IMG/VR virus record: IMGVR_UViG_3300020187_000133 | Span: 1 to 30,726 of that record | Source of the DNA: a virus | Strand: one strand, 5' to 3' | DNA: 30,726 nt | Shown here: one piece after another, positions 1 through 6,272 of the stretch | How the letters are laid out: every line of letters starts with the position of its first letter | How positions within the stretch are numbered: position 1 is the first letter of the stretch | Position numbers and translations under genes: made by a program | Notes under the pieces: generated by a model | The model's input: the letters and a program-made list of their open reading frames with translations, nothing else | Databases searched by the model: none | Told to the model about the DNA's origin: nothing

Positions 1-87
1 GAGGTGTGGTTTTTATATGGTGTGTCGGTACTTTGTCTTTTTATGTTGGCGTTGCTTATGCATACGCTTGCGGGTGACTACGAATGA
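1..87 (+). CDS. Small membrane peptide, 5' truncated
   Basis: An open frame enters from the left edge and ends at TGA 85-87. The visible 28 residues are strongly hydrophobic (FLYGVSVLCLFMLALLMHTL) followed by a short polar tail, GDYE, which suits a single transmembrane helix. The start lies outside the window, so length and function are unknown. Its stop overlaps the next ATG (ATGA at 84-87), which supports a real gene in a coupled series. Confidence 0.45.
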   Translation, partial: EVWFLYGVSVLCLFMLALLMHTLAGDYE

Positions 88-203
88 GCCGCGAACTAGC
101 CAACAAAATATTAGACAGGATTCGAGATGGTGCAATCTACCCTCCTCACGTCGTTAACCAAGCCCTCGAAGCAACGGGCGACTTGGAAATCCCCATTTAC
201 TGA
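84..203 (+). CDS. Small phage protein, possibly the N-terminal part of a split gene
   Basis: This 39-residue frame starts MSRELANKILDRIRDG, a predicted amphipathic helix, and stops at TGA 201-203. It begins inside the stop of the preceding frame (ATGA). The next gene overlaps it in the +1 frame, and the two protein sequences look like consecutive parts of one protein: here ...GDLEIP, there FTDEQRAHFEKI. Two readings are possible: a genuine short gene, or the first part of a longer protein joined by +1 frameshifting or broken by an indel. No catalytic motif is visible and I do not recognise a function. Confidence 0.5.
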   Translation: MSRELANKILDRIRDGAIYPPHVVNQALEATGDLEIPIY

Positions 204-438
204 TGAGCAACGTGCCCACTTTGAAAAGATTGCCGCCCAGCAAAAGCGAATTGACGATATGGCAACGGCGAGGGAGTTGGTGCAGATGTTCTATGCCAGA
301 GACAAAGACGGGCGCAACGCTTGGCTACGTGAGGCGCTTAACCGTATCGCCAGTAAGCGGGGGGCTGGGCACACCAACAATATACGCACTTGCATGACCG
401 AAATAAGGATAAACGAGTATCAAAATGATATTCTGTAA
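127..438 (+). CDS. Hypothetical charged phage protein
   Basis: The frame gives 103 residues. From about residue 26 it looks like real coding sequence: a predicted helical stretch with FTDEQRAHFEKIAAQQKRID, then a block around RELVQMFYARDKDGRNAWL and RIASKRG. The first 25 residues are basic, low in structure and overlap the gene at 84-203, so the annotated ATG at 127 may not be the true start. It may be translated by frameshift from the upstream frame or from another start. No enzyme motif is visible. It lies upstream of an HTH gene and a recombination module, as small early phage genes often do. Function unknown. Confidence 0.5.
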   Translation: MVQSTLLTSLTKPSKQRATWKSPFTDEQRAHFEKIAAQQKRIDDMATARELVQMFYARDKDGRNAWLREALNRIASKRGAGHTNNIRTCMTEIRINEYQNDIL

Positions 439-455
439 TTTAAAGGAGAAAACAA

Positions 456-800
456 ATGATTGAAAACAAAATTGATTTAAAACTTGTTGTTGCTTTGAAA
501 ATGGCTAGAAACGCTATTAGCCTTTCCCAACAAGAAGTTGCCAACCTTACAAATATTTCAAAAACAACAATTGCAAGATTTGAAACGCTTGATGGGAATA
601 TTGACTCCGCTCAGTTAATTAAATTATTGAAGTTGTATGTTAGTTGGGGCGTAAATATAGATGTCTTATCTGCGAATGGAATAACTGTTACTGTATCTTC
701 TGACGGATTAAAGAGGATTCACGAGTGGATGCAAACAGATTGTCTACGCAGAAAAGATCGTGGTGTAAAAAAGAAAAAGTTGAAAGTAAGCGTAGATTGA
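456..800 (+). CDS. XRE-type helix-turn-helix DNA-binding protein
   Basis: This 114-residue protein carries a Cro/C1-type helix-turn-helix at about residues 22-45 (SLSQQEVANLTNISKTTIAR), followed by more helices and a lysine-rich tail (KKKKLK). It probably binds operator DNA as a phage regulator. A strong ribosome binding site, AAAGGAGAA, precedes the ATG by about 6 bases. The gene is AT-rich: a hand count over 481-600 gives 35% GC, against 47% over 1201-1320. That suggests later acquisition. No operator could be assigned. A solo antitoxin-like role is an alternative, but no toxin partner is adjacent. Confidence 0.8.
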   Translation: MIENKIDLKLVVALKMARNAISLSQQEVANLTNISKTTIARFETLDGNIDSAQLIKLLKLYVSWGVNIDVLSANGITVTVSSDGLKRIHEWMQTDCLRRKDRGVKKKKLKVSVD

Positions 801-817
801 GGTGAGAACTAGCGAAC

Positions 818-1228
818 ATGAAAATATTAATCAAGGACAGCGCAACTGGTCTGATTCAAATCAGAGAGGTCTGGCAGCGAATGAAGCAGGCGCTGGATAG
901 CGGTGTGCCATTGGTAATGGAAATAACGCGAGAAAACAGGTCGCTACCTCAAAATGCTCTGATACACTCAATCATCAGCCAAATAAGCGCGCAAACCCAG
1001 CATCTTGGTTCTACTTGGGATGCTGAATCTTGGAAGCGGCTTCTGGTTGATGCATACACCAGAGAGATTGGGCAAAATTCGGGGCAAGTCATTCCCAATT
1101 TGACAGGGGATGGTATTGTCCAGTTGGGGCTTCAAACACGAAAATTTACAAAAGCACAAGCATCAGAGTTTTCAGAATGGTTGATGGCTTGGGCGGCTCA
1201 GAACGGAGTAACCATCAATGAAGGGTAA
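818..1228 (+). CDS. ninB: NinB-like recombination mediator
   Basis: This 136-residue protein matches the NinB family (lambda Orf), which binds single-stranded DNA and helps load recombinase during phage recombination. The family hallmark is RSLPQNALIH at residues 41-50, where the proteins read R-x-x-x-Q-N-A-x-x-H. It is followed by the helix WKRLLVDAY (72-80) and a C-terminal helix containing SEFSEWLMAWAAQNGV. Length is typical (about 140). A GAGGTGAG ribosome site lies upstream. It overlaps the next gene by 11 bases, and that gene and the RuvC-like gene after it form one recombination module. Assignment is by sequence pattern. Confidence 0.82.
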   Translation: MKILIKDSATGLIQIREVWQRMKQALDSGVPLVMEITRENRSLPQNALIHSIISQISAQTQHLGSTWDAESWKRLLVDAYTREIGQNSGQVIPNLTGDGIVQLGLQTRKFTKAQASEFSEWLMAWAAQNGVTINEG

Positions 1229-1520
1229 AACCCGCACTACGTCAGAAAAGTCGCTACAAGACCGTATCGCCCAATTGGGTTGTATCGCTTGCCTAAAGGA
1301 CGGCGTATTTAACGATCAAGTGTCAATCCACCACATTGATGGCCGAACCAAGCCAGAGGCGCACACAAAGGTCTTGCCGCTGTGCGCTGGCCACCACCAA
1401 GACGGCACGGGGTACGCGGGGCTAATAGCAGTCCACCCTTGGAAAAAACGCTTTGAGCAACGATACGGCGGTCAGTACGCTTTACTGGATGAAGTTATGC
1501 GGATGATTAACGACCAATGA
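1218..1520 (+). CDS. ref: Ref-like (RecA-dependent) HNH-type nuclease
   Basis: This 100-residue protein resembles the nuclease domain of phage P1 Ref, a RecA-dependent endonuclease that cuts at D-loops. Visible metal and catalytic residues are C22 and C25 (CIAC), the HH pair at 38-39 in SIHHIDGRT, C56 with H59-H60 (LCAGHH), and H73 in VHPWKKRFE. The layout Cys pair, HHIDG, CxxHH, HPW fits Ref. It starts inside ninB (11-base overlap) and its stop overlaps the RuvC-like start by 4 bases, so the three are probably translationally coupled. It is shorter than P1 Ref, apparently just the nuclease domain. A generic HNH nuclease is the alternative. Confidence 0.8.
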   Translation: MKGKTRTTSEKSLQDRIAQLGCIACLKDGVFNDQVSIHHIDGRTKPEAHTKVLPLCAGHHQDGTGYAGLIAVHPWKKRFEQRYGGQYALLDEVMRMINDQ

Positions 1521-1969
1521 AGATCTTAGGCATAGACCCCGGCTTTAGTGGGGCATGGGGCATGATTGACTGGCACGGCGACTTTGTGGCTTGTGGCGAT
1601 ATGCTCAACGATAGTAAGCAGTTACTAACCAACGACATACACAGAGAGATCAGCCAAGCAAGGGATGGCTGTGATCTGGAAATGTGCGTGGAGGCTGTAC
1701 ACGCTATGCCGGCACAGGGTGTTGCATCAACGTTTAAGTTTGGCTTGGCGTTTGGTATGGCCTTGGCAATGACACAGCGAATTAACGCGCCCACCCACCT
1801 AGTGACGCCTCGCAAATGGAAAAAGGACTTGGGGCTGTCTAGCGACAAAAACGATTCTTTGGCGATGGCAAGGGAACTTTGGCCTAACGCCCCACTCGAA
1901 CGAAAAAAAGATAATGGACGGGCTGAAGCATTATTGCTTGCACATTGGCTACGACTTGAGTTAAACTGA
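1517..1969 (+). CDS. RuvC-like Holliday junction resolvase
   Basis: This 150-residue protein has the RNase H fold signature of RuvC-type resolvases: ILGIDPGFSGAWG at the N-terminus with D7, VEAVHAM with E59, and the C-terminal acidic cluster KKDNGRAEALLLAHW with D132 and E137. These would bind the two metal ions that cleave four-way junctions. The length is slightly below bacterial RuvC (about 170), as in many phage versions. It overlaps the Ref-like gene by 4 bases (ATGA) and ends just before a terminator, so it closes the recombination operon. It may resolve replication or recombination intermediates before packaging. Confidence 0.85.
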   Translation: MKILGIDPGFSGAWGMIDWHGDFVACGDMLNDSKQLLTNDIHREISQARDGCDLEMCVEAVHAMPAQGVASTFKFGLAFGMALAMTQRINAPTHLVTPRKWKKDLGLSSDKNDSLAMARELWPNAPLERKKDNGRAEALLLAHWLRLELN

Positions 1970-2000
1970 ATTTCTCCTTTCGGTGTTTAACGACTCCGTT

Positions 2001-2029
2001 TGCCTGCCCTTGCGGTGGGCATTTTTTTT
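2001..2029 (+). terminator. Rho-independent terminator after the recombination module
   Basis: TGCCTGCC pairs with GGTGGGCA across a 5-base loop (8 pairs, two of them G-U), followed by a run of eight T at 2022-2029. It lies 32 bases past the RuvC-like stop and separates the early-type module from the next gene. Confidence 0.8.
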
Positions 2030-2038
2030 GGTTAAAAT
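2010..2038 (+). promoter_or_regulatory. Weak candidate promoter upstream of the cysteine-rich gene
   Basis: TTGCGG (2010-2015), a 17-base gap and TAAAAT (2033-2038) give a weak sigma70-like arrangement, partly inside the terminator. It lies 22 bases before the ATG at 2061 and would restart transcription after the terminator. Only the -10 element is a good match. Confidence 0.35.
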
Positions 2039-2060
2039 GGTAAAAACTATTGGGGCTTGC

Positions 2061-2498
2061 ATGGGCTTACTATCAATCGAGATCACTTCTGAGGAAGATG
2101 ACGCGCCGTTAATTACAAAAGAGCAGAACGCTGAAACGCGCACTTTTGTGATGGAAAAATGGATGTTTGGCCCTGAAAAGACCAAGGCTAACAACTCCGA
2201 GTATTGGCGCGATATATCTGTCTACTGGCGTACTAGCCCAGATCAAGCCAAGCGCAACCTGTGCGCTAATTGCGAATACTTTAACGACAGCCCGGATATG
2301 CTTGCCAAGATGGAGGTTGTCCCTGAAGACAAGTATGACCGTGATGGCGGTGGCCGTGGCTGGTGTTCTAAGTGGGACTTCATTTGCCACAACTTACGCA
2401 CCTGCAAGGCATGGGAAGAAGCCGAGCAGGAAATGGAAGAAGGCTCAGATTACTCTAACGGAGAAGATGATGGGAACTACGAATCAGAAGATGCCTAA
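2061..2498 (+). CDS. Cysteine-rich, possibly metal-binding protein
   Basis: I place the start at ATG 2061 (145 residues) because the longer frame opening at 1983 runs through the terminator. Five cysteines sit in the middle: C68 and C71 in LCANCEYF, C102 in GWCSKW, C109 in FICH and C115 in RTCKAW. The spacing CxxC-x30-C-x6-C-x5-C, together with the aromatic residues, suggests a small zinc or iron-sulfur binding fold. The C-terminus after residue 120 is very acidic and likely disordered. It is the first gene of the packaging-side block. A similar pattern occurs in uncharacterised phage proteins; the function is unknown. Confidence 0.7.
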   Translation: MGLLSIEITSEEDDAPLITKEQNAETRTFVMEKWMFGPEKTKANNSEYWRDISVYWRTSPDQAKRNLCANCEYFNDSPDMLAKMEVVPEDKYDRDGGGRGWCSKWDFICHNLRTCKAWEEAEQEMEEGSDYSNGEDDGNYESEDA

Positions 2499-2607
2499 GC
2501 AAGGCAAGCCAGCAAAGTCATTGCGTGAGTACGGCGAGGCTATGATGAAGGTCAAGCCCCGTGAGATGCCAAAGCGTAATATGCGTGCAAAGAAAAACAA
2601 GGGATAA
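2470..2607 (+). CDS. Small basic protein (45 aa)
   Basis: The tail of this frame, MPKQGKPAKSLREYGE and then KPREMPKRNMRAKKNKG, is lysine and arginine rich and suggests nucleic acid or acidic-partner binding. Starts at ATG 2467, 2470 or 2491 are in frame. The sequence CGGAGAAG just before 2470 acts as a plausible ribosome site. It overlaps the end of the cysteine-rich gene by 29 bases and stops 2 bases before the polyvalent gene, so it sits inside a compact operon. Function unknown. Confidence 0.6.
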   Translation: MGTTNQKMPKQGKPAKSLREYGEAMMKVKPREMPKRNMRAKKNKG

Positions 2608-2609
2608 AT

Positions 2610-4520
2610 ATGCCCTCCTTGCTTGATGACCCAGAAGCCTACGCATTTGCCGCACAGATAGCGGAAGACCGTAGGCGCAAGCTAACCAACCAACAGGCGC
2701 TAAACGCCATCTTGCAAGGCGTTGGCGATTTGCCATACACTTTACTTGGCGCACCTGTTGAAATTAGCACTGGGTTGTTAAGGGCAGGCGGAATGGCTCA
2801 AGGCGAGCAAGCAGGCGGCATTGATTACTTCAAGAGAAAAGCTACCGAGTTAGGCATTCGACCACCAGACTCTGATAACCCAACGATGCGCGATATGCGT
2901 ATGGGTGCTGAGATTGCTATGGGCGGTGTTGACCCCACAAGAGTCGCAAGGGCTGGCGGCGCTGTCGCTGGTGCTGTGGCGAGAGAGGCAAAACCCATTA
3001 TTGGTGACGCCTTAGAAAATTACATGGCGAAGTCTGGCTTGGCTCCAAGAGTTGCGCCAGAGGGTGGGTTGCTTGGCGGTAAGGCGTTTGATGTGTCAAA
3101 AACAGACGCATCTGATATTTTTGGCGCTGGTGCTGAAAAGGTTATCTACAAAGACCCCAACAGCGGTGGATACATCCAAGTCCTGACCCGACCAAATCAG
3201 CCAGCATCTGTAACTGCTTTGGAAGTTCCAGAGGCTTTCCGTAAACAAGGTATCGGTGGCAGTCTCCAAGAGCAAGCATTAAAAGACTTCCCGAATATGC
3301 AGGGTCAAGTATCATCCAAGTCGGCGGCAAGAAGTGCCTACAAACAAGGACGTAGACCTGTGGGTCAGCCAGACGCAACGTTAGATGACGTTCTAAAGAT
3401 GATTGATGACGATTCCTCTGTGAACCTTGTTTCTCCGACTAGACAACAAGAGATGAGTGGCGCACAAGGTGGGTTGTTAAGTGCAACACCTGTAAACGAT
3501 GTGGCAGACACATTGATTTATCACGGAACATCACCAAGCGCCGCAAAGTCAATTGAGAAAGCTGGCTTTGATGTAGCACAAGCGGCAGACGGGACGATAT
3601 GGTTTACGACTAACCCTGCCATTGGTGAAGTCGCGGCAACGGCTAAAGGCGCTGTTGTAAGTAGAAGTTTAAATGAATCGAATCTAAAACTAGCCACTTG
3701 GGATGATATAGACAAATATTCTGTGGATGAATTGATTAACATGGGTTATGACGGGGTTAAGATGCCGTCTGGAAACGAGACAACGTATCAGATTTTTAAC
3801 CCTGAAAAGTTGACAAAATTAAGCAACAAGCCAGCCGCGCCGCAAGCAGAGGCATTAAAGACTGCTCAAAAAAATGCCGCTTTGCCTGTTGAGAAAGGCG
3901 GTCTTGGTCTACCAAAAGACAATACGCCAATGGACAGAGCTAAGGCGATGGGCGGTAAAGACATGGTTCATTTTTCTAGGTCTGGCGGTGATTACACAGA
4001 GCTTGATTCTGGCAAGTTTGCTGTTGCACCTTTTGATGCTGTTGGGACTCATGTTGGTAGCCCACAAGCGGCAATGGATAGATTTAGGAACACAACCGCG
4101 ACAACAGACCAAATTAAAGGTACTACATACCCAGTCACTATTTTGGGCGACAGACCCTTGATGAACCAAAACGGTATGCCTTGGGGAGAAGACGACTTAA
4201 ATGCTTTTTTACGCAAAGAGGGTGGGCATACGTTGTCAGATGTTAATGGCGCAAAAATGACTTATCAAGATATGAATACGGAGTTGCGAAAAAAATTGTT
4301 TGAAGAACAGGGTTATTCATACATTCCATATTTTAATGAAGTAGAGGGTAAAGGTAGTATTAGCTACATTGTCCCACCAAAAAACATTCGTTCACAGTTT
4401 GCCGCATTTGACCCAATGCGTAAAAATGAATCAAATATCTTGGCTGGCGCTTTGCCGTTTGGCATACTAGGTGCAGACGAAGAAACAAAGAAAGATATGC
4501 AAAGTCTGTTAGGATATTAA
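2610..4520 (+). CDS. Polyvalent-type protein with GNAT-like and ADP-ribosyltransferase-like regions
   Basis: This 636-residue protein looks like a modular polyvalent protein of the kind predicted to be injected with phage DNA. The N-terminal 120 residues are helical, with small-residue runs (AGGAVAGAVAREA). Residues about 185-245 resemble a GNAT acetyltransferase core, with the acetyl-CoA loop R211-K-Q-G-I-G216. Residues about 300-402 resemble an ART-PolyVal ADP-ribosyltransferase: YHGTS (H305), GTIWFTTNP (328-336) and YQIFNPEKL (393-401). Residues 448-604 form a second region with VHFSRSGG, DAVGTHVGSPQAAMDRF and the closing motif NIRSQFAAFDP, also reminiscent of polyvalent ART-like modules. 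It lies just before the terminase. Enzyme activity is inference: the fold calls rest on short motifs, and key residues may be degenerate. Confidence 0.7.
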   Translation: MPSLLDDPEAYAFAAQIAEDRRRKLTNQQALNAILQGVGDLPYTLLGAPVEISTGLLRAGGMAQGEQAGGIDYFKRKATELGIRPPDSDNPTMRDMRMGAEIAMGGVDPTRVARAGGAVAGAVAREAKPIIGDALENYMAKSGLAPRVAPEGGLLGGKAFDVSKTDASDIFGAGAEKVIYKDPNSGGYIQVLTRPNQPASVTALEVPEAFRKQGIGGSLQEQALKDFPNMQGQVSSKSAARSAYKQGRRPVGQPDATLDDVLKMIDDDSSVNLVSPTRQQEMSGAQGGLLSATPVNDVADTLIYHGTSPSAAKSIEKAGFDVAQAADGTIWFTTNPAIGEVAATAKGAVVSRSLNESNLKLATWDDIDKYSVDELINMGYDGVKMPSGNETTYQIFNPEKLTKLSNKPAAPQAEALKTAQKNAALPVEKGGLGLPKDNTPMDRAKAMGGKDMVHFSRSGGDYTELDSGKFAVAPFDAVGTHVGSPQAAMDRFRNTTATTDQIKGTTYPVTILGDRPLMNQNGMPWGEDDLNAFLRKEGGHTLSDVNGAKMTYQDMNTELRKKLFEEQGYSYIPYFNEVEGKGSISYIVPPKNIRSQFAAFDPMRKNESNILAGALPFGILGADEETKKDMQSLLGY

Positions 4521-4561
4521 CAAAACCTATCAACATCACCAACCCAATAGGGAGTGAAACA

Positions 4562-4849
4562 ATGAATAAACAAACCGAAAATAATCGCGGCAGACCTAAA
4601 GGGTCACCAAACAAGTCCACAGCGGCTGTTAGGGACGCGATGGCTCTCTTTGCAGAGGGTAACGTACATAAGCTAGAGGAATGGATTGCGGACGTTGCAG
4701 AGGGCGCTGATGGCAGGCAAGCCGATCCAGCAAAGGCGGCTGACTTATTCCTAAAGGCCATCGAGTACCACATTCCCAAGTTAGCCCGCACCGAGGTTAC
4801 TGGCGAGAACAACGGCCCAGTGGAGATGAAGATTACATGGATGAAGTAA
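4562..4849 (+). CDS. terS: Terminase small subunit (putative)
   Basis: This 95-residue protein directly precedes and overlaps the large terminase (13 bases). It begins with a basic stretch, RGRPKGSPNKST (residues 9-20), followed by helices and the ending AIEYHIPKLARTEV, a pattern common in small terminase subunits of short-tailed phages. It would recognise the packaging site on the concatemer and guide the large subunit. A GGGAG ribosome site precedes the ATG. At 95 residues it is near the low end for the family. Position plus the RGRPKG and PKLARTE patterns make the call. Confidence 0.75.
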   Translation: MNKQTENNRGRPKGSPNKSTAAVRDAMALFAEGNVHKLEEWIADVAEGADGRQADPAKAADLFLKAIEYHIPKLARTEVTGENNGPVEMKITWMK

Positions 4850-6099
4850 TCGAAATCCAGTACGCTCCAAGGGAGCAACAGCAGCAGATTCACGACCTAA
4901 TGGACAGCAAGCGTTTTGCTGTGGTGGTCGCTCACCGCAGGATGGGCAAGACTGTCTCAGCAATCAACCACCTTATTAGGGACGCTGTACTGAACCACAA
5001 TGAAGCACCCCGGTACGCCTACATTGCTCCAACGTACAGCCAAGCCAAGCGGATTGCTTGGGACTATCTGGTCAAGTATGTAGAACCACTGGGGGCGGTT
5101 GCCAACATTGCTGAATTGCGGGTTGACTTCTGGGGTAGGCGCATCCAGCTATACGGCTCAGACAACCCTGAAAGTCTGCGGGGCCAGTATTTTGATGGCG
5201 TCATCTTGGACGAGATTGGCGACCAGAACCCAAAGATATGGACAGACATCATTAGGCCAGCACTAGCCGACCGTAAGGGCTGGTGTTTGTTTATTGGTAC
5301 GCCCAAGGGTCACAACCACTTCAAGGAACTGCGGGAGAGGGCTACCAAGGACGAGGGTTGGGGCTTGCTGGAGTTCAAAGCCTCTGAGACCAACGTGGTG
5401 GACGCCCAAGAGTTGCAGGCGGCTAGGGTTGAGATGGGCGAGGACAAGTACCGCCAAGAGTTTGAGTGTTCCTTTGATGCCGCCGTGGAGGGTAGCTACT
5501 ATGGCCAGATCATTAATAAGCTGGAAGACGACAATCATATTCAGTCAATCCCGAGAGACGATATATGTCGGACTGTTACGGCTTGGGACTTGGGTATGGG
5601 TGATTCGACTTCCATATGGGTGGCTCAAATCGCTGGCTCGGAGATTCGCCTCATTGATTACTACGAAAACCACGGTGTAGGCTTGGACAACTACGTCAAG
5701 TGGCTACGAGACAACGATCACCACAAGGCAGAGCATATCTTGCCTCACGACGTACAGGTTCGGGAACTAGGGACAGGCAAAAGCCGTTTGGAGGTACTTC
5801 AGGATGCAGGACTTGAGATTAGGGTTGCACCGCGTATGTCAGTCGATGACGGAATCCAAGCCGTGCGCCGATTGCTCCCAAGGTGCTGGTTCAATGTGCC
5901 ACAGGTGCAAATCGGACTCAATTGCCTACGCAACTACCGTAGGGCATACGACGAAAAGCGTAAGATTTTCTTTGAGCGCCCACTACATGACTGGTCAAGC
6001 CACGGCTCTGATGCCTTTCGGTATCTCGCTATTGGCCTAGACGAAACAGCGTCAACGTGGGGTGAATCTATTAACAAACCAGCAAGGTGGGTCGTTTAA
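4837..6099 (+). CDS. terL: Terminase large subunit
   Basis: This 420-residue protein has both motor and nuclease domains. The ATPase has a Walker A-like AHRRMGKT (32-39), Walker B GVILDEIGDQ with D125-E126, and the coupling motif IGTPKG (153-158). The nuclease domain has D251 in AWDLGMGDST, D305 in LPHDVQ and D392 in GSDAFRYLA, the usual acidic triad of the RNase H fold. It drives DNA into the prohead through the portal and cuts the concatemer. Length is normal for compact terminases. It overlaps the small subunit and its stop shares bases with the next start (TAATG). Confidence 0.97.
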   Translation: MDEVIEIQYAPREQQQQIHDLMDSKRFAVVVAHRRMGKTVSAINHLIRDAVLNHNEAPRYAYIAPTYSQAKRIAWDYLVKYVEPLGAVANIAELRVDFWGRRIQLYGSDNPESLRGQYFDGVILDEIGDQNPKIWTDIIRPALADRKGWCLFIGTPKGHNHFKELRERATKDEGWGLLEFKASETNVVDAQELQAARVEMGEDKYRQEFECSFDAAVEGSYYGQIINKLEDDNHIQSIPRDDICRTVTAWDLGMGDSTSIWVAQIAGSEIRLIDYYENHGVGLDNYVKWLRDNDHHKAEHILPHDVQVRELGTGKSRLEVLQDAGLEIRVAPRMSVDDGIQAVRRLLPRCWFNVPQVQIGLNCLRNYRRAYDEKRKIFFERPLHDWSSHGSDAFRYLAIGLDETASTWGESINKPARWVV

Positions 6100-6272
6100 T
6101 GTACTTAATGCCGCAAGGAAATACCGAGGCCAGACTAAGAGAATGTGAGCGACGTTTACACGCTTTGGAAAATATGTTAAATAGCTTACAATTGGACAAC
6201 AAGCCAAAGCGGGGCAGACCGCCAAAGGAACAAGATGGACACGAATCTACTAAAGGCGATTCTCGAATCTGA
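6099..6272 (+). CDS. Small coiled-coil protein with AT-hook-like motif
   Basis: I choose ATG 6099 (57 residues), which overlaps the terminase stop as TAATG and has AAGGTGG upstream; an ATG at 6087 is also possible. Residues 9-32 form a leucine-spaced helix (RLHALENMLNSLQL) and residues 35-43 read KPKRGRPPK, which contains the GRP core of an AT-hook-like DNA-binding motif. The gene overlaps the portal start by 38 bases. Its place between terminase and portal suggests a role around packaging, but that is inference. Confidence 0.6.
   Translation: MYLMPQGNTEARLRECERRLHALENMLNSLQLDNKPKRGRPPKEQDGHESTKGDSRI

Noticed and set aside
203-397. Frame starting at ATG 203
   Set aside because: The TGATG overlap is attractive, but the protein is low-quality (tryptophan, cysteine and serine rich) and it lies in another frame to the plausible coding sequence at 127-438.
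1507-1848. 113-residue frame on the minus strand
   Set aside because: It is antisense to the RuvC-like gene, whose catalytic motifs are intact; no motif is visible in the antisense product.
1983-2060. Longer N-terminal extension of the cysteine-rich gene
   Set aside because: It runs through the T run and stem of the terminator at 2001-2029; ATG 2061 is the better start.
5294-5680. 128-residue frame within the large terminase
   Set aside because: Alternate-frame shadow of a gene with complete ATPase and nuclease motifs.
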